From positions 27,082,072 through 27,146,071 of the forward strand of contig OX155971.1 of assembly GCA_944548615.1 (NCBI GenBank): a DNA stretch of 64,000 nucleotides, written 5' to 3'. Shown here one piece after another: positions 25,301 through 34,834 of the stretch. How positions within the stretch are numbered: position 1 is the stretch's first letter; every line of letters begins with the position of its first letter. The position numbers and the translations under genes were made by a program. Below the pieces are notes generated by a model. The model did not search any database. It worked only from the letters and a program-made list of their open reading frames with translations, and was not told where the DNA came from. The stretch comes from Micropterix aruncella. Lineage: Eukaryota; Arthropoda; Insecta; Lepidoptera; Micropterigidae.

Positions 25301-25959
25301 ACGGCGTGGCAAGCAGTAACGAGAACGAGCAGGAGGCAGACAAGGAGGAGCCCAGGGGGGCAGCGTCCGCGAACAACAACCAACAAGGACCACAGCAATA
25401 CAAGACCAGATACGGAAGAACGGTTCGACCTCCCGGGCAGTGGCACACGACGACCTGTCGTCCTCCCAAAGGGGGGAATGATGTAGCGACGCTACAAACA
25501 GTAGAAGGAAGAGTGGAGGGGCGAGGCGTCCGTGCAGCGCCACGGGCGACAGAAGAATGGCGAGGGAGCACGACGGAGCCCGGTATATACGCTAGTCGTG
25601 CTTATAAACAGAGCGAGCGAGACAACGCTATACTGAGGGAGAGAGACAGACTGAAGGAGAAAGGAACCTTTCAGACAGGGAGAGGAGGAAAGGAAATTAG
25701 CTGGAAGAAAACTCCCATACTTCGGCAAGGTCCTGAAAGTGAGCATCAACAAATATATACACGCACCGGACGGCGAGCAGGGGGCGACCGCGAGACACGA
25801 CCGAACAGAGCAGTGGCGAGCGCCACACTGGCGTTCGCGGCGGCAGACAGCGAGGCGACGGGCCGACGCGACAGAGGAGAGCAAGCGGAGGGGGAGCGAG
25901 AAAGCGATGGGCGGTCGAGACGAGGTCGCTGGCCGTGTGATATAAATAGAAGCAGCTAA
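22351..25959 (+). CDS. pol: Gypsy Pol polyprotein (PR-RT-RNase H-IN), running into the 3' LTR
   Basis: The frame opens at 22351 (after TAA 22348-22350), overlaps gag by 31 nt in -1 and stays open to the stop at 25957-25959, about 1,200 codons. Protease: FLVDTGANVSVLP. RT: FRPCGDYRRLNSITV, the YIDD catalytic motif near 23338 and LDFLGYTVN. RNase H: IMTDASNTCVGAAL and TYDRELLAIY. Integrase: HHCC finger (HDISHPG ... CIACQRAK) and DDE core with Asp 24556, Asp 24733 and Glu 24841, the last two separated by exactly 35 residues. No chromodomain is seen. The frame passes through the polypurine tract and 478 nt of the 3' LTR, so the normal C-terminus may be extended. It is entirely uninterrupted and may be active. 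Confidence 0.92.
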   Translation, partial: EAEESGGKLLEAPGVDQLGADDTNRLYVRDRSTNALFLVDTGANVSVLPRRKSDNGRRADLRLRAANGTTIATYGRKEMTLNIGLENPLAAIFIIADVQQPIIGADFLAKHRLLVDLFQKKLISPNSRTTEARALSIQAIKQSPNYLIIFDEFQNITSATSQPRQPKHQVEHHIETEGPPVFARPRPLNPERYAAAKKIFDEMIAAGVCRPSKSQWASPLHLVPKANGEFRPCGDYRRLNSITVPDRYTIPRLQDFTHSLENSTIFTSLDLVKAYTQIPVRKEDMEKTAITTPFGLFEMCRMSFGLRNGAQTMQRFMDEVLRGLPFIFVYIDDILIASENEEAHARHLRETLGRLDTHGMTINIDKCHVGRTELDFLGYTVNATGIRPKADKVEAIKKYPKPADVQQLRRFLGMINFYRNSIPRAAQYQEKLNKFLQGAKKNDRTPIPWTAETTEAFEKCRDSVEEAVILAHPSAHAPLAIMTDASNTCVGAALHQKKGGEWAPLGFYSKAMSHAQQNYATYDRELLAIYLSVRHFRKMVEGRELTIFTDHKPLIHALKKLDDSITETPMRIRHTSYISQFASTIEYLPGKANVVADALSRIAEIDCPNTFDYEELAAQQAEDPELKTIRQQENLKFEKKGDKPVWCEVSTKKARPYITPALRIKAIKLVHDISHPGIRATRKMVAERYFWPRMNKESAEYAKTCIACQRAKIHRHTRAPIGTFMEAGRLEHVHIDIVGPLGIAEEYRYLVTMIDRATKWVECIPVKDISAETVAQVFYEGWIARFGAPIRITTDQGRQFESTLFTALTQILGVKKIHTTAYHPQANGMIERWHRSLKAALRARLKTANWVRELPTILMGLRAAIKEDYGISPAELLYGTTLRLPGDFFEKQTTKTIPETVQQMRETFEAHRPRREREHHNNIFVHRDLKEATHVFVRDDTVKRPLQNPYRGPYKVLRRRDKTFDIEQDRAKVTISIDRLKPCYGVASSNENEQEADKEEPRGAASANNNQQGPQQYKTRYGRTVRPPGQWHTTTCRPPKGGNDVATLQTVEGRVEGRGVRAAPRATEEWRGSTTEPGIYASRAYKQSERDNAILRERDRLKEKGTFQTGRGGKEISWKKTPILRQGPESEHQQIYTRTGRRAGGDRETRPNRAVASATLAFAAADSEATGRRDRGEQAEGERESDGRSRRGRWPCDINRSS
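25468..25478 (+). other. Polypurine tract
   Basis: AAAGGGGGGAA a few bases upstream of the 3' LTR, the expected plus-strand priming site. It lies inside the open pol frame. Confidence 0.8.
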
Positions 25960-26107
25960 TGTAGGTCAACCATTCTACTGAAACAAATTACGCTTGCGTT
26001 ATCACGTATTATTGTACATTTTTTTTAAAGAGGAAAAATATATTTTACACAACAGTTTATCGCGGTTTTTTCTATCACGTTCTTCGACACACGAAAGAGT
26101 CGCGAAA
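25482..26107 (+). repeat. Gypsy 3' LTR
   Basis: Same length as the 5' LTR. The differences seen are GAGGCGTCC against GAGGCTTCC, GAGAGACAGACTG against GAGAGAGAGACTG and ACGCTTGCG against ACGCTCGCG. Such low divergence indicates recent insertion. Confidence 0.95.
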
Positions 26108-26109
26108 CA

Positions 26110-26318
26110 ACCTTGGCTTGACTGAGAGCAAGGATTGCCGAATATGTGGCGAGGAACCTGAAGACAGCATACACATTGTTGGCCGCTGTCCAGGGCTCGC
26201 CGCCAAAAGACACAGTTTACTGGGACGAGCCTTTCTCGAACCCAGCGATCTGCCCAACTTGAAGGTCAGTGACCTACTTAGTCTGGTAAGAAGTACCGGG
26301 CTACTAGCTGACAATTGA
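26110..26318 (+). pseudogene. LINE-B ORF2 C-terminal end, after the Gypsy
   Basis: Continues the LINE-B product (NLGLTESKD) with the zinc knuckle CRICGEEPEDSIHIVGRC (C-x2-C-x8-H-x4-C) and ends STGLLADN-stop at 26316-26318. It is then followed by the 3' UTR shared with the copy at 5655-5735 and by the (CTA)n tail. Such C-terminal knuckles are common in RNase-H-bearing LINEs and are thought to help nucleic-acid binding. Confidence 0.9.
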
Positions 26319-26431
26319 CCTAACCACACAGTGGGTAGTTACAAAAGACCTTACAGATCTAGGTGACATCAAGGGCTGGAAACAAGCCCCCCACTCCAAC
26401 TACTACTACTACTACTACTACCCCTTCCTAA

Positions 26432-27792
26432 AACATCAAATCCTGTGCGACCAAATGATTTCAGGCCAATATCTATTCTCCCTGCCCTCTCAAAAGTGTT
26501 GGAGCATATAGTGTTCTCTCAGCTATCATATTACCTTTCTGAATTCAATATGTTTAATCCCTATCAGTCCGGTTTCTGTCCTGGTCATAGCACTACCTCT
26601 GCCCTTGTCAAAGTAACCGACGACGCACGTAAAGCTATGGACCAGAGACAACTTACTTTGCTTGTTCTATTAGACTTTAGCAGCGCCTTCAACTCTATCG
26701 ACTTCGACTTGCTCGTTGTACGGCTACAAACTCTCAACTGTTCGCAAACCGTTATTAATTGGTTCAGCTCCTATCTCAGAGCCAGACAACAGCGTATAAA
26801 AGTAGGCGATCGATCATCCGAATGGGTTAATCTAACAGCTGGAGTTCCACAAGGTGCGGTTCTGTCCCCGCTTCTTTTCTCAATTTTTATAAATCCTATC
26901 TCCAACCAAGTTCGTGGACATACTCATCTGTATGCAGATGATGTCTAAATATATAATCATTTTTCTCCCGAAAACATCAATGCCTCGATAGCCATCATGA
27001 ACTCTGATCTTCAGGCCATTTGTGAATGGTGTGCGCTGATGGGTCTACTAATCAACCCTTTGAAATCCCAGGCTATACTCATTGGAGGTCGTAAATTGCT
27101 CTCCAGAGTAAATGTAAAATCCTTTCCGATTTTAAAACTAAACGATATCACCATACCATTGTCGCAAAAAGTGAAAGATCTTGGTCTAATTATCGATGAA
27201 CATTTCTCCTGGCAACCACACGTGGACGAGGTAAGTCGTAAAATATTTGCTAGTTTTCACCCTCTGCAAACACTCAGAAGATTTCTTCCTATGGACACAA
27301 AAAAATCTCTTGCACAGTCTCTCCTCTTGCCTCTCCTTGACTATGCAGATGTGGCTTATCTCGATTTATCAGAGGAACTGCTCAACAAACTTGAACGTTT
27401 GCAAAATGTATGCATACGATTCATCTTCGGTCTACGTAAGTATGATCACGTGTCCGACTATAGGGCACAGTTAAAGTGGTTGCCAATACGCCAAAGAAGA
27501 AATGTTTATATACTGGCTCTCCTATATCGTGTACTCACCATCCTATCTCCAGGAGCTAACACCATCCTATCTCCAGGAGCTTTTTGAACCACTAAGTTCC
27601 CACGGTCTCGTACTTCGGTCAGCCTCTGACAGTTTATTAAAAATTCCGAGTCATAATAGTGATTTCTATTCCTATTCTTTCTGTGTCCATGGTGCAAGAC
27701 TCTGGAACGATCTCCCAGCAAATATACGAAACTCGCCTTCTTTACCATCGTTTAAGACTCACCTTAAGGATTACTACCTTTCTAAGAAGTAA
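26432..27792 (+). pseudogene. LINE-A ORF2, remainder of RT and C-terminus
   Basis: Resumes with KTSNPVRPNDFRPISILPAL. RT blocks: LVLLDFSSAFNSID, TAGVPQGAVLSPLLFSIFIN and HLYADDV. The codon after YADDV is TAA (26946-26948), where a glutamine is usual; one C-to-T change explains it. The same frame continues (INPLKSQAILIGG, KVKDLGLIIDEHFSWQPHVD) to about 27536, where a one-base shift is needed to read PSYLQELFEPLSSHG and the terminal LWNDLPANIRNSPSLPSFK block, ending at 27790-27792. A 24-bp tandem duplication (CACCATCCTATCTCCAGGAG unit) lies at 27536-27582. Confidence 0.88.
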
Positions 27793-28021
27793 CCAGTTCT
27801 TCCCTTTCTCTCCTGTTCCTCCCCCAATTTTCTCTCCTCGGGCACTATTAGTCTTAAATTCTTCCACTTGTCTGTATGTTATGTAATAATCTTTATTTTC
27901 ACAATGCGCGCATGTACCACTATGTTTAGGTTAGCTGTAAGACATTACCATGTGGCAATAAGCTCGCCTTTTTTGTATACTTTTTAAGTGCAAATAAAGA
28001 GTTTATTATTATTATTATTAT
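27793..28021 (+). other. LINE-A 3' UTR and (TTA)n tail
   Basis: About 200 bp of pyrimidine-rich UTR, AAATAAAGAG just before the end (polyadenylation-like), then TTATTATTATTATTATTA. A similar CTCGCCTA ... (TTA)n arrangement at 28062-28112 looks like the tail of a second, diverged copy. Confidence 0.7.
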
Positions 28022-28200
28022 TAAAGTATTGGCAAAATATAATATTGCTTGCAGGCATTAACCTCGCCTATTCGTACGAATACAGCGTTTAATTATTATT
28101 ATTATTATTATTAATGCCAATCTTATCTGACTAAGAGTTCTGTTTCTCATTTCAATACACGGTAAATACCAGTGAAATTCTTATCATCGTATAATGAATC
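28022..28200 (+). repeat. Second (TTA)n-tailed 3' end fragment
   Basis: GGCATTAACCTCGCCTATTC ... GTTTAATTATTATTATTATT parallels GGCAATAAGCTCGCCTTTTT ... GAGTTTATTATTATT of LINE-A. Probably a relic of a related element. Confidence 0.45.
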
Positions 28201-29186
28201 TATAGTGTGTATCACGAGCTGAACTCATCTGTAAGTAGAATCTTGGGAAGGGTACTCACTGTTGTCCGAAGCAGCTGACGCAGCAGCAGTGCTGCTCTCC
28301 GATAACGTACCACGAGCAAATAGTGCGCTATCGCGTGTAACCGCGGTTGTAGCTATACCACGCGAACGTTGTCTGCTTTGTTTACTCGAGCGCGAAAGGC
28401 CGAAAGCGGCGTCGTTTATCAAAAAGGGCGAATTGAAAAACTTTTGACGTTTGCAAATTAACCCGCCCCCGATGATTGTTGCAAATAAAATTGCGGTTTC
28501 GCCCGGAGAATTTCCTTCGTTAACAATCGGTACCCGAATTCATTAATAACGAGGCTATAGAACCGGTGATTCATTGAATATACAACTTAATCGACACGAC
28601 CTCAATTTGGAATGAAACGCGAGTACTGTAAATTCTGAGCGGCAGACTATTATTGGAATGACGCCAAGTGTATGCATATACGAAGAGAATACTTATCACA
28701 TGACCACAAATAAAACGGTATTGTCACTCCAAGTCACTCCCGGCAAGTAGTCACGCCCCTTGCCAAACTCCCTCCTCACCCCCCCCCCCCTCTGCCCTCC
28801 AACCGAACCCCCCCTCGCGCCACGATTCGCAGTATATTCCGGGGTAATAACCTTTACAGCTTCATGTGACATTTCTGTAACAAACTACTAATCCTCCTAA
28901 ATAAGGCACTAAATTCATTTAGTTCATTTGGATCCGTCTAGCACTACTGTACCCTACCACTTAGTATCGAGTAAAAATCATAGATAGCGTAACTAAGCGA
29001 CTTATGTGAGTTTAAATGTTGCGCGTTGATGAAAGTGATAAATTAGAACTAAGGCTGTTGAATGACTGATAAAAAAATATAAAAAGTGTATACAATTGTG
29101 TGGTTTCCGTGGAAACCTGTAGGTAAGAATATAATTTTATCCATTCAAAATTTCGAAGCAAAAGATGGCCAGTTAGGATGTTCTAA
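28201..29186. other. Unassigned, with a GC-rich patch and a C-rich run
   Basis: 28255-28420 is CpG-containing and GC-richer than its surroundings, with short frames on both strands (about 61-65 codons) but no recognisable domain. 28755-28815 is a poly-C stretch. A 5' region of a transposon or a regulatory CpG patch are both possible; I cannot decide. Confidence 0.3.
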
Positions 29187-29560
29187 CATTTACTGGAACT
29201 GACTATGGCAAATTCTTAGTTATTATACCGAAGAGTAAGGAAGGCAAAGTATCTCAACGGCAAACAAATGTCTTCAGCAGAATTTAGACTTGGGATAGGC
29301 GAGATATTATGCGAGCTTGGCCTGAATCCTAACATCAAGAGTCGAAGGTCTTTAGAAGATGAAATTCAAGCCAAAAAACATAAGGGCCCTACGCAACATG
29401 TTCCTCCATTGGCAGTAAGGCAGGACCAGATCGGTCATTGGCCGATTTGGGTTAAAAAAAGGATACTTTGCAAGATTCCCAAGTGAACTGGCGTTTCACA
29501 AACAATTTGCGAAAAATGCAGTGTACCATTATGCTATAATAAACAAAATTTTTTTTTTTT
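29187..29560 (+). pseudogene. piggyBac transposase, C-terminal relic
   Basis: Read in one frame: TMANS-stop-LLYRRVRKAKYL, then MSSAEFRLGIGEILCELGLN, then GHWPIWVKKRILCKIPK-stop-TGVSQTICEKCSVPLCYN. This follows piggyBac C-termini: the (A)NSWLLYRR block, then the helical DFRxxIAExL block, then the cysteine-rich C-x-x-C / C-x-x-C domain. The two stops (29214-29216, 29484-29486) fall where the family has Trp and Cys. All catalytic Asp residues are missing. It is a degraded fragment with no clear TIRs. Confidence 0.8.
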
Positions 29561-30338
29561 TTTTCATACAACATAAATGTTTTTTATACGTTCAATTCAA
29601 TGTTACAGTGATGTCACATTCCCTTAAATGTCAAATAAATGATTAATAATAAATATTTTTGAATTTCTGAGAAATACGTGTTTATTTATTTGCCCAAACC
29701 TATCTCATTATCAACATTATTTTTTGTTTGAAGATCTTGGGCTACAAAGAGTTAAAGTAGTATTTTCCAAAAATTATGTAATATTTTTTAAAAATATTAT
29801 TTGCTTCGCTTGTATAAGAGACATTTTAGCCAAGGTTTTACAACGTGGTTTGGTCCAGCGAGGTGTCTGTGTACCAAATATCAAGCCACCAACTGAAATA
29901 TTTCGATATTGAATATTTCGTATGACTAGCGCGCTTTCTTGAGGATCGATTTCCACCACAAACTTTACAATCCTTGCCATGACCGAATGATGCCTGCATG
30001 CCACATTTCAGCTCAATCGGATAAAACGTTTATGTGCTATCGTGGGGGAATACACACAAAAAGAAATATACACACATCTACACACAGACTCACAGACATA
30101 CTTCAATCTGGAATTGTTCCTAATCGTCTGAGGGAGAGGGGGGAGGGGGGGGGGGGGTCAAAATGGATATTTCCGTTTTCTTGGGCCGGTGTAATGTTTT
30201 CAGGGTTCATATATGTATGAATGAACGTGACGGTGGCCCTTCAGTTGTCGCGTCGGGCGTTTTAATACCAGTGTATTAAAACGTTAGACGGTGTATTAAA
30301 CGTTAATACCCCTGAGATGTTATTCGAACAAACCAACT
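29561..30338. other. Unassigned AT-rich DNA with a poly-G run
   Basis: A G-run at 30131-30158 follows an A/C-rich stretch (ACACACAAAAAGAAATATAC). The words CACATTTCAGCTCAATCGG and the surrounding organisation suggest an old retroelement 3' region, but I cannot name it. Confidence 0.3.
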
Positions 30339-30734
30339 GGAGCTGTCAACTACAACGGGCGATCCCGTCACCTCAGGAAGTTTTAACGATATTAGATCGT
30401 TCTGTCTTTCGTGAGGTGTGCGTAGAAGACTTGGGACGAAAACAGTCCACCGTCTAATTACGCCACTCGTAAGAAGCCAACGCCTTACCGCGAGATAGCC
30501 AGGTTAATCACCGACACTCTCACTATCAGTTTCAACCAGATTACTCCAGTCTCCGACCGGTTCGAGGTCGCTTGCGCGGTCCACTCCCTTACGTACCCGT
30601 GATACGAAGTCTACCAAGTATATCGCGGAACACAGCATCCTTCGCCCGGTTCTTCACCCGGTAACGGGTAGCCGATTGGTTGTTTAGAGCAGTTGCCGTA
30701 AGGTGAACAACTAACCCCCCTCTACAGGAGACAA
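30339..30734 (+). repeat. R-repeat copy 2, 5' part (outer, interrupted)
   Basis: Starts GGAGCTGTCAACTACAACGG. Hairpin CACCTCA GGAAG ... CTTTC G TGAGGTG, with the inner stem AACGAT-ATTAG-ATCGTT. It runs to the GGAGACA word in the middle of the family consensus, where R-repeat copy 3 interrupts it. It resumes at about 31352. Confidence 0.75.
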
Positions 30735-31351
30735 CTAGAGAACCCGTCACCTCAGGAAGTTTTAACGATTAGTTGTTCTATCTCCCGTGAAGTGAACGCA
30801 GAAGACTTGGACAAAACAGTCCACCGTCAGCTCCACCACATGCCCGTAAGAGGCCAACGCCTTAACCGCGAGATAACTAGGTGTGTTACCCAGCGGGCTT
30901 ACACTCACGCACTTACTTCCAATTGCGACCAGATTACTCCGGTCTCTCGATTGGTTACGAATTCGAGGTCGCTTGCGTGGTCCTCTCCCTTACGAAGCGG
31001 TAAAACGGTGTATACCGAGTCTATCGCAGACCACGGCATCCTTTGCCCGGCTGTTCACCCAGGATCGGGTAGCCGATGGTCGTTTCAAGAGCAGTCACCG
31101 TAAGGTCCGTAACCACCCCCTCTCTATAGGAAACAGTACTGCTTCCAGTCTCCCCCGACGGTTAGTCAGAGTGCACAGTCGATTGGCTTACGCCGCACGG
31201 TGCGCAGACCGTCCAGGAGCGCCAGAAGGTTGATTCCTAGGGGAAACTATCCCTAAGGCCAGATACCTGCCCGGGCTCGCACTTCATGTGTGGAGGCCGG
31301 ATGGGTGTTGACCCGTGAGTGTGACCAACTCTGAACAGAATGGGACCCGGA
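30735..31351 (+). repeat. R-repeat copy 3 (inner, nested in copy 2)
   Basis: Begins at GAGAACCCGTCACCTCAGG and carries the whole family body, including GTTACGAATTCGAGGTCGCT, GGAAACAGTACTGCTTCC and GCACGGTGCGC, to GAACAGAATGGGA. A frame of 116 codons (30883-31233) lies inside but matches nothing known. Both ends are slightly truncated, so no TSD can be read. Confidence 0.7.
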
Positions 31352-31585
31352 CAGTAATGTTTCCAGACTCCCCCTGGTGTCTTGGATTGGCTGACACCGC
31401 ACGTGCGCAAACCGTCCAGGAGCGCCCGAAGGTTGACTCCTAGGGGAATCTGGCCCGTAGGTCAGAGTTCTACCCTGGCTTGCACTTCTGCGTGGAGGCC
31501 GCCGGATGGGTGTCGACCCGTGGGTTTTACCGACCCTGGACACATGGATCTTACTGGCCAAACAACAGGGACCATTAGCTTCCCT
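31352..31585 (+). repeat. R-repeat copy 2, 3' part
   Basis: Resumes at GGACAGTAATGTTTCCAGAC and continues to CAGGGACCATTAGCTTCCC. Together with 30339-30734 it reconstitutes one full copy. Confidence 0.7.
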
Positions 31586-31992
31586 AGTGTCTTAGACTTA
31601 GACTAAAGCGAAGCAGCGTGAGATTGGTTAGTGTTCTTCTTTAATCAGCGCATCTAATATCGCCCGTTACTTTTTCGAGCTGTGAAGTCCTGTGGCCTGG
31701 ACCAAAACCCGTCTAAAAGTAATAAAAATCCATAGGTACTTGGAAATCAACTAATTTGGAAATATGAAGTGCATTCTATAAACTTCCAAAAAGTTGACAA
31801 GTTTAATATATGTCTGATATATTTAGCCGAAAGAGGACACGAAGTCGTTGGAAAAGTTTTTAAAAATGCTTGCTTGCATTGGCTAAAACATAACCTTTGA
31901 TGGATGAGTAAATTATTACATGTGTAGAAGCTGATAGCATCGGATCGAGAATGGTAACTATTCATTTAATGTTCGGGTGCTCACAAACGAGG
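31586..31992. other. Unassigned spacer
   Basis: No feature recognised. Confidence 0.35.
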
Positions 31993-32540
31993 GATGACAA
32001 TTACAACAGACAACCCCGTCACCCCAGAGAGTTATAACGACAATGAGCTATTCTGTCTCCCATAGAGTGAACGAAAAATACTTTGCGGACAGTATAATCT
32101 ACAGTCAAGCCATACCAACGACCTGTAAGTGTCCAACGCCTTACAACGAGGCACTGGGAAGATGACTCAGAAGGCGGACCTCGCTCTGTTACTACCAGAT
32201 TTGTACGAATTTCTCCATCCTCTAGTCTGGTTACAGATTCGAGCCATCCTCTATATGATATAGATGGTGATTCAGTTAGAAATAATTATTGAGGACCGAG
32301 ACGCCCTTTGCCCGTCAATACCACACGGTATTGGGTAGCCAACGGATCGTTTTAAGGATAGATGACATCAGGTCAGCAACTACCCCCTATGCTTAGGAAA
32401 CGTACGTTTGCTGAATCCTCCGGTTATTCGCTGGAGTGCACAGTTGATTGGCTAACGCCGCACGGTGTGCAAACCGCCAAACTCCACCCGGTCTGGAGCC
32501 TCCGATGCCAACTGTCTACGACTGTAGGTTACATCCACAG
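31993..32540 (+). repeat. R-repeat copy 4, diverged
   Basis: Clear but diverged match: AACCCCGTCACCCCAGAGAG near 32011, CCAACGCCTTACAACGAGGC near 32137, GGTTACAGATTCGAG near 32229 and GTGCACAGTTGATTGGCTAA near 32435. The 3' end is lost or unrecognisable. Confidence 0.65.
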
Positions 32541-34620
32541 GTTAGTCCCTCTTTGAGGAGGCTATAAGATAAGAGCCGAATCGTGAGTCAAGGCGGCCTT
32601 TAAAAACACAGGCAGGCTATAAGTCTCATGCTGCACGGTTCTCAGGTCAAAATCGGCAGAAGAGGTTGGACAGAGGTTTCTTGCTTGATGTTAGGGATGG
32701 ATGCTGATTTGTTGCAAAGGTCAGGAGTTATGGGAGTATTGGAGACATGAGATTTTGTATATCTAGATAAATATTGAATCTCAATATCGGCAACTCTTAT
32801 GCTCCCAAATTAACGGAATTTAGGAATTTCCAGCTATTGCTGACTAGTTTCTATTTCAAGCTTTCAAATTTCAAATTATTTATTGAGTTCAGATTATGAG
32901 TACATTCAATATACAAAAGTCTTTACCTAAATAGGCTGCCGCCTGTTCCAAGGTAGAAAATTAATTTTAATTATCCTAATAAATCTATAATATTTATATA
33001 AATAAACAAAATCATACTTAATGTAACAGAAATATCTTAATTACATAATAAAAATTTGTAAGAAAATGTCATTAAAATTGTCAATATTATTTTATTTTAA
33101 AACATGATAAAAATTAATACATATTTATATATGCATTAATATGTATTAATAATATACAAAATAAATTCACAAAAATTGAAATAAAATTACATTTGGAAAC
33201 CATTAATTTATATTACTACATATAATATTATGTTTTTATTATAAAGATTCAATTATTTTATAAGGGGTTCAATATCTGCATTTGTACAATTTAAGAGGTT
33301 GGCACTCAAACTATTTTTTAATTTATATGAAATTTTAATGTCTTTAATGTTGGGTGGTAGGCAATTTGGGGGCAAGATAAGAGAAACTGGATTGGCGAAA
33401 AGCGGATCTCCTGAGTGGCATTGCGAAATTTGTTTGTTTCGATCTTCTTGTTACACGAGATTGCTGGCGTTTTTCTGTTCTCCTAACTCACTCTGGAATT
33501 TAGTGAGAGTTACCAGCACAAACGTTTTTCTCACACTCAACACTATACTCTCGGAAAAGGTCATCGGAAGAATATGCTTATTACAAATGTTGGAGATTTT
33601 GGCTTTGCGCCATAAGTTATTGCAAAAAATCCATTTTTTTTGTAAGCATCCCAGAGCCCTGTAATTATTGTAATGCACGCTAGTATTTAATTTTAATTTT
33701 CCGGCCAACCAACAAAGACGTAATTATCCATTTTGACCCTTCCCACCACTTAACACAATATCAATCGGGGGGCTGGGGGGGGGGGGGGGTTGACCAGGGA
33801 GGGTAGGAGGGGAGAAACCGGAGTTGGACGAGGGGGTTGAAGGTTGGGGAATTGGAGGGTTGATGAGGGGGGGGGGGGGCGCTTCTCTGCTTGCGGGGAA
33901 AGTCTTGAGGTGACACAACCGATTTTTTTATACGAGCTCGTTTAGTCGCGTGAATTTTAATTTCCTCAGTGAGCCAAGGGCTTGGAGTATATTTTATTCT
34001 AATAGAGAATTAAGGCAACTAGTCTTCTCGTGATACAGCACCCTGCGTAAGGTTCTAGGGTTAAGTTCTCCCCAGTCGGTGTTCCAGTCATCGTGTAGAA
34101 ATTAGCAATGACCGATTCGATTGACATATTGGAATCGACATCTCAAGTGCATCGATCATGTAGGTAATATAAAATTAATAACGACACAACAGAAAATTTT
34201 CCGCGTTCTCAAAGCCCCCGAGAGCTCTGCGTACCACCTGACCTGATAATTTATTCACTCGTTCCTTTTATTAGCTTTTTACCCTCCGTAAAATGATAAA
34301 TTACCCCATTTTAAGCCCTCAAGTGTAAACTTGTTAAAATTCAGAGGCTTCATACAAAAGAGCCCTGTGGAGCAAAATAGGAATTTACTGATACATCCCT
34401 ATTTATAATTATGCTAAAACTTCTGAATACCTCAAAAGAGCGACGCTTTCCCGATTGTCAAAGCAGGAAAATAATCAAATTTACAACTTTTAAGAAGAAC
34501 GTCTTCTTTGTACAACGCGACAAATATTGGCGTCCCTCTTTCGAAGTGCGTTTTCCAATGTTTCAGCTTTGATGTCATTGTTTCTTGATGTCGTTTATTT
34601 TATTTTTAGAGACATACAGC
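32541..34620. other. Unassigned AT-rich region with a poly-G block
   Basis: 32870-32965 resembles a reversed LINE 3' end (ATTTATTGAG ... GGCTGCCGCCTGTTCCAAGG). Frames at 33299-33664 (plus, 121 codons) and 33451-33708 (minus, 85 codons) overlap each other and match nothing I know. 33765-33885 is a G-rich run (poly-proline on the minus strand), low complexity. Confidence 0.3.
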
Positions 34621-34621
34621 A

Positions 34622-34813
<192 letters not shown>

Positions 34814-34834
34814 GCCTTAATTTGATGTCGAGAA

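Larger units (their letters stand above)
20838..26107 (+). mobile_element. Gypsy-type LTR retrotransposon, apparently full length and young
   Basis: Two 626-bp LTRs (20838-21463, 25482-26107) differ at about 3 sites by eye. Between them lie a PBS, gag, pol (protease, RT, RNase H, integrase in Gypsy order) and a polypurine tract. It sits in LINE-B, whose frame resumes at 26110. No env gene is present. The TSD is unclear: the left flank ends ATTCAGA and the right begins CAACC, where intact LINE-B reads ATTCAACC, so only CA is clearly shared. Confidence 0.95.
18371..26418 (+). mobile_element. LINE-B copy 1 (LOA/I-type with RNase H), inserted in LINE-A, 13-bp TSD
   Basis: Flanked by TACCCCTTCCTAA at 18358-18370 and 26419-26431, an exact 13-bp TSD. 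LINE-A ORF2 reads through when one copy is removed. It is 5'-truncated in the EN-RT linker (starts NNTKSQHLWEEY) and ends in a (CTA)n tail (about 26399-26418). It was later split by the Gypsy element at 20838-26107. Without the Gypsy it is about 2.8 kb. Confidence 0.9.
15534..28021 (+). mobile_element. LINE-A (Jockey/CR1-like), two ORFs, split by LINE-B and Gypsy
   Basis: ORF1 (15534-16256), spacer, ORF2 with endonuclease and RT (16709-18370, resuming at 26432-27792), a ~200-bp 3' UTR and a (TTA)n tail to 28021. ORF2 reads directly across the LINE-B insertion (PLP | KTSNP). The 5' UTR probably starts between 15.1 and 15.5 kb but is not resolved, and no TSD was found. Excluding the 8-kb nested insertion the element is about 4.4 kb, a usual size for a two-ORF insect LINE. 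It is dead: two stops and two frameshifts in ORF2. Confidence 0.85.

Noticed and set aside
21694..25884. Many minus-strand frames of 60-130 codons opposite the Gypsy element
   Set aside because: They mirror the constrained gag/pol frames and GC-rich LTRs. No domain is recognisable and the plus-strand products are clear.
28225..28447. CpG-containing patch as a host first exon
   Set aside because: Short frames on both strands, no splice context or recognisable protein, so the claim is unsupported.
29610..29650. TTAA with CCC near the piggyBac relic (CATTCCCTTAAATG) as an element end
   Set aside because: CCC is on the wrong side of TTAA for an element end here and no partner TIR was found.
33299..33708. 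Overlapping frames on both strands (121 and 85 codons)
   Set aside because: Neither shows a motif, repeat partner or context, and only one could be coding at most.
33724..33918. Proline-rich minus-strand frame
   Set aside because: It is the translation of a poly-G block.
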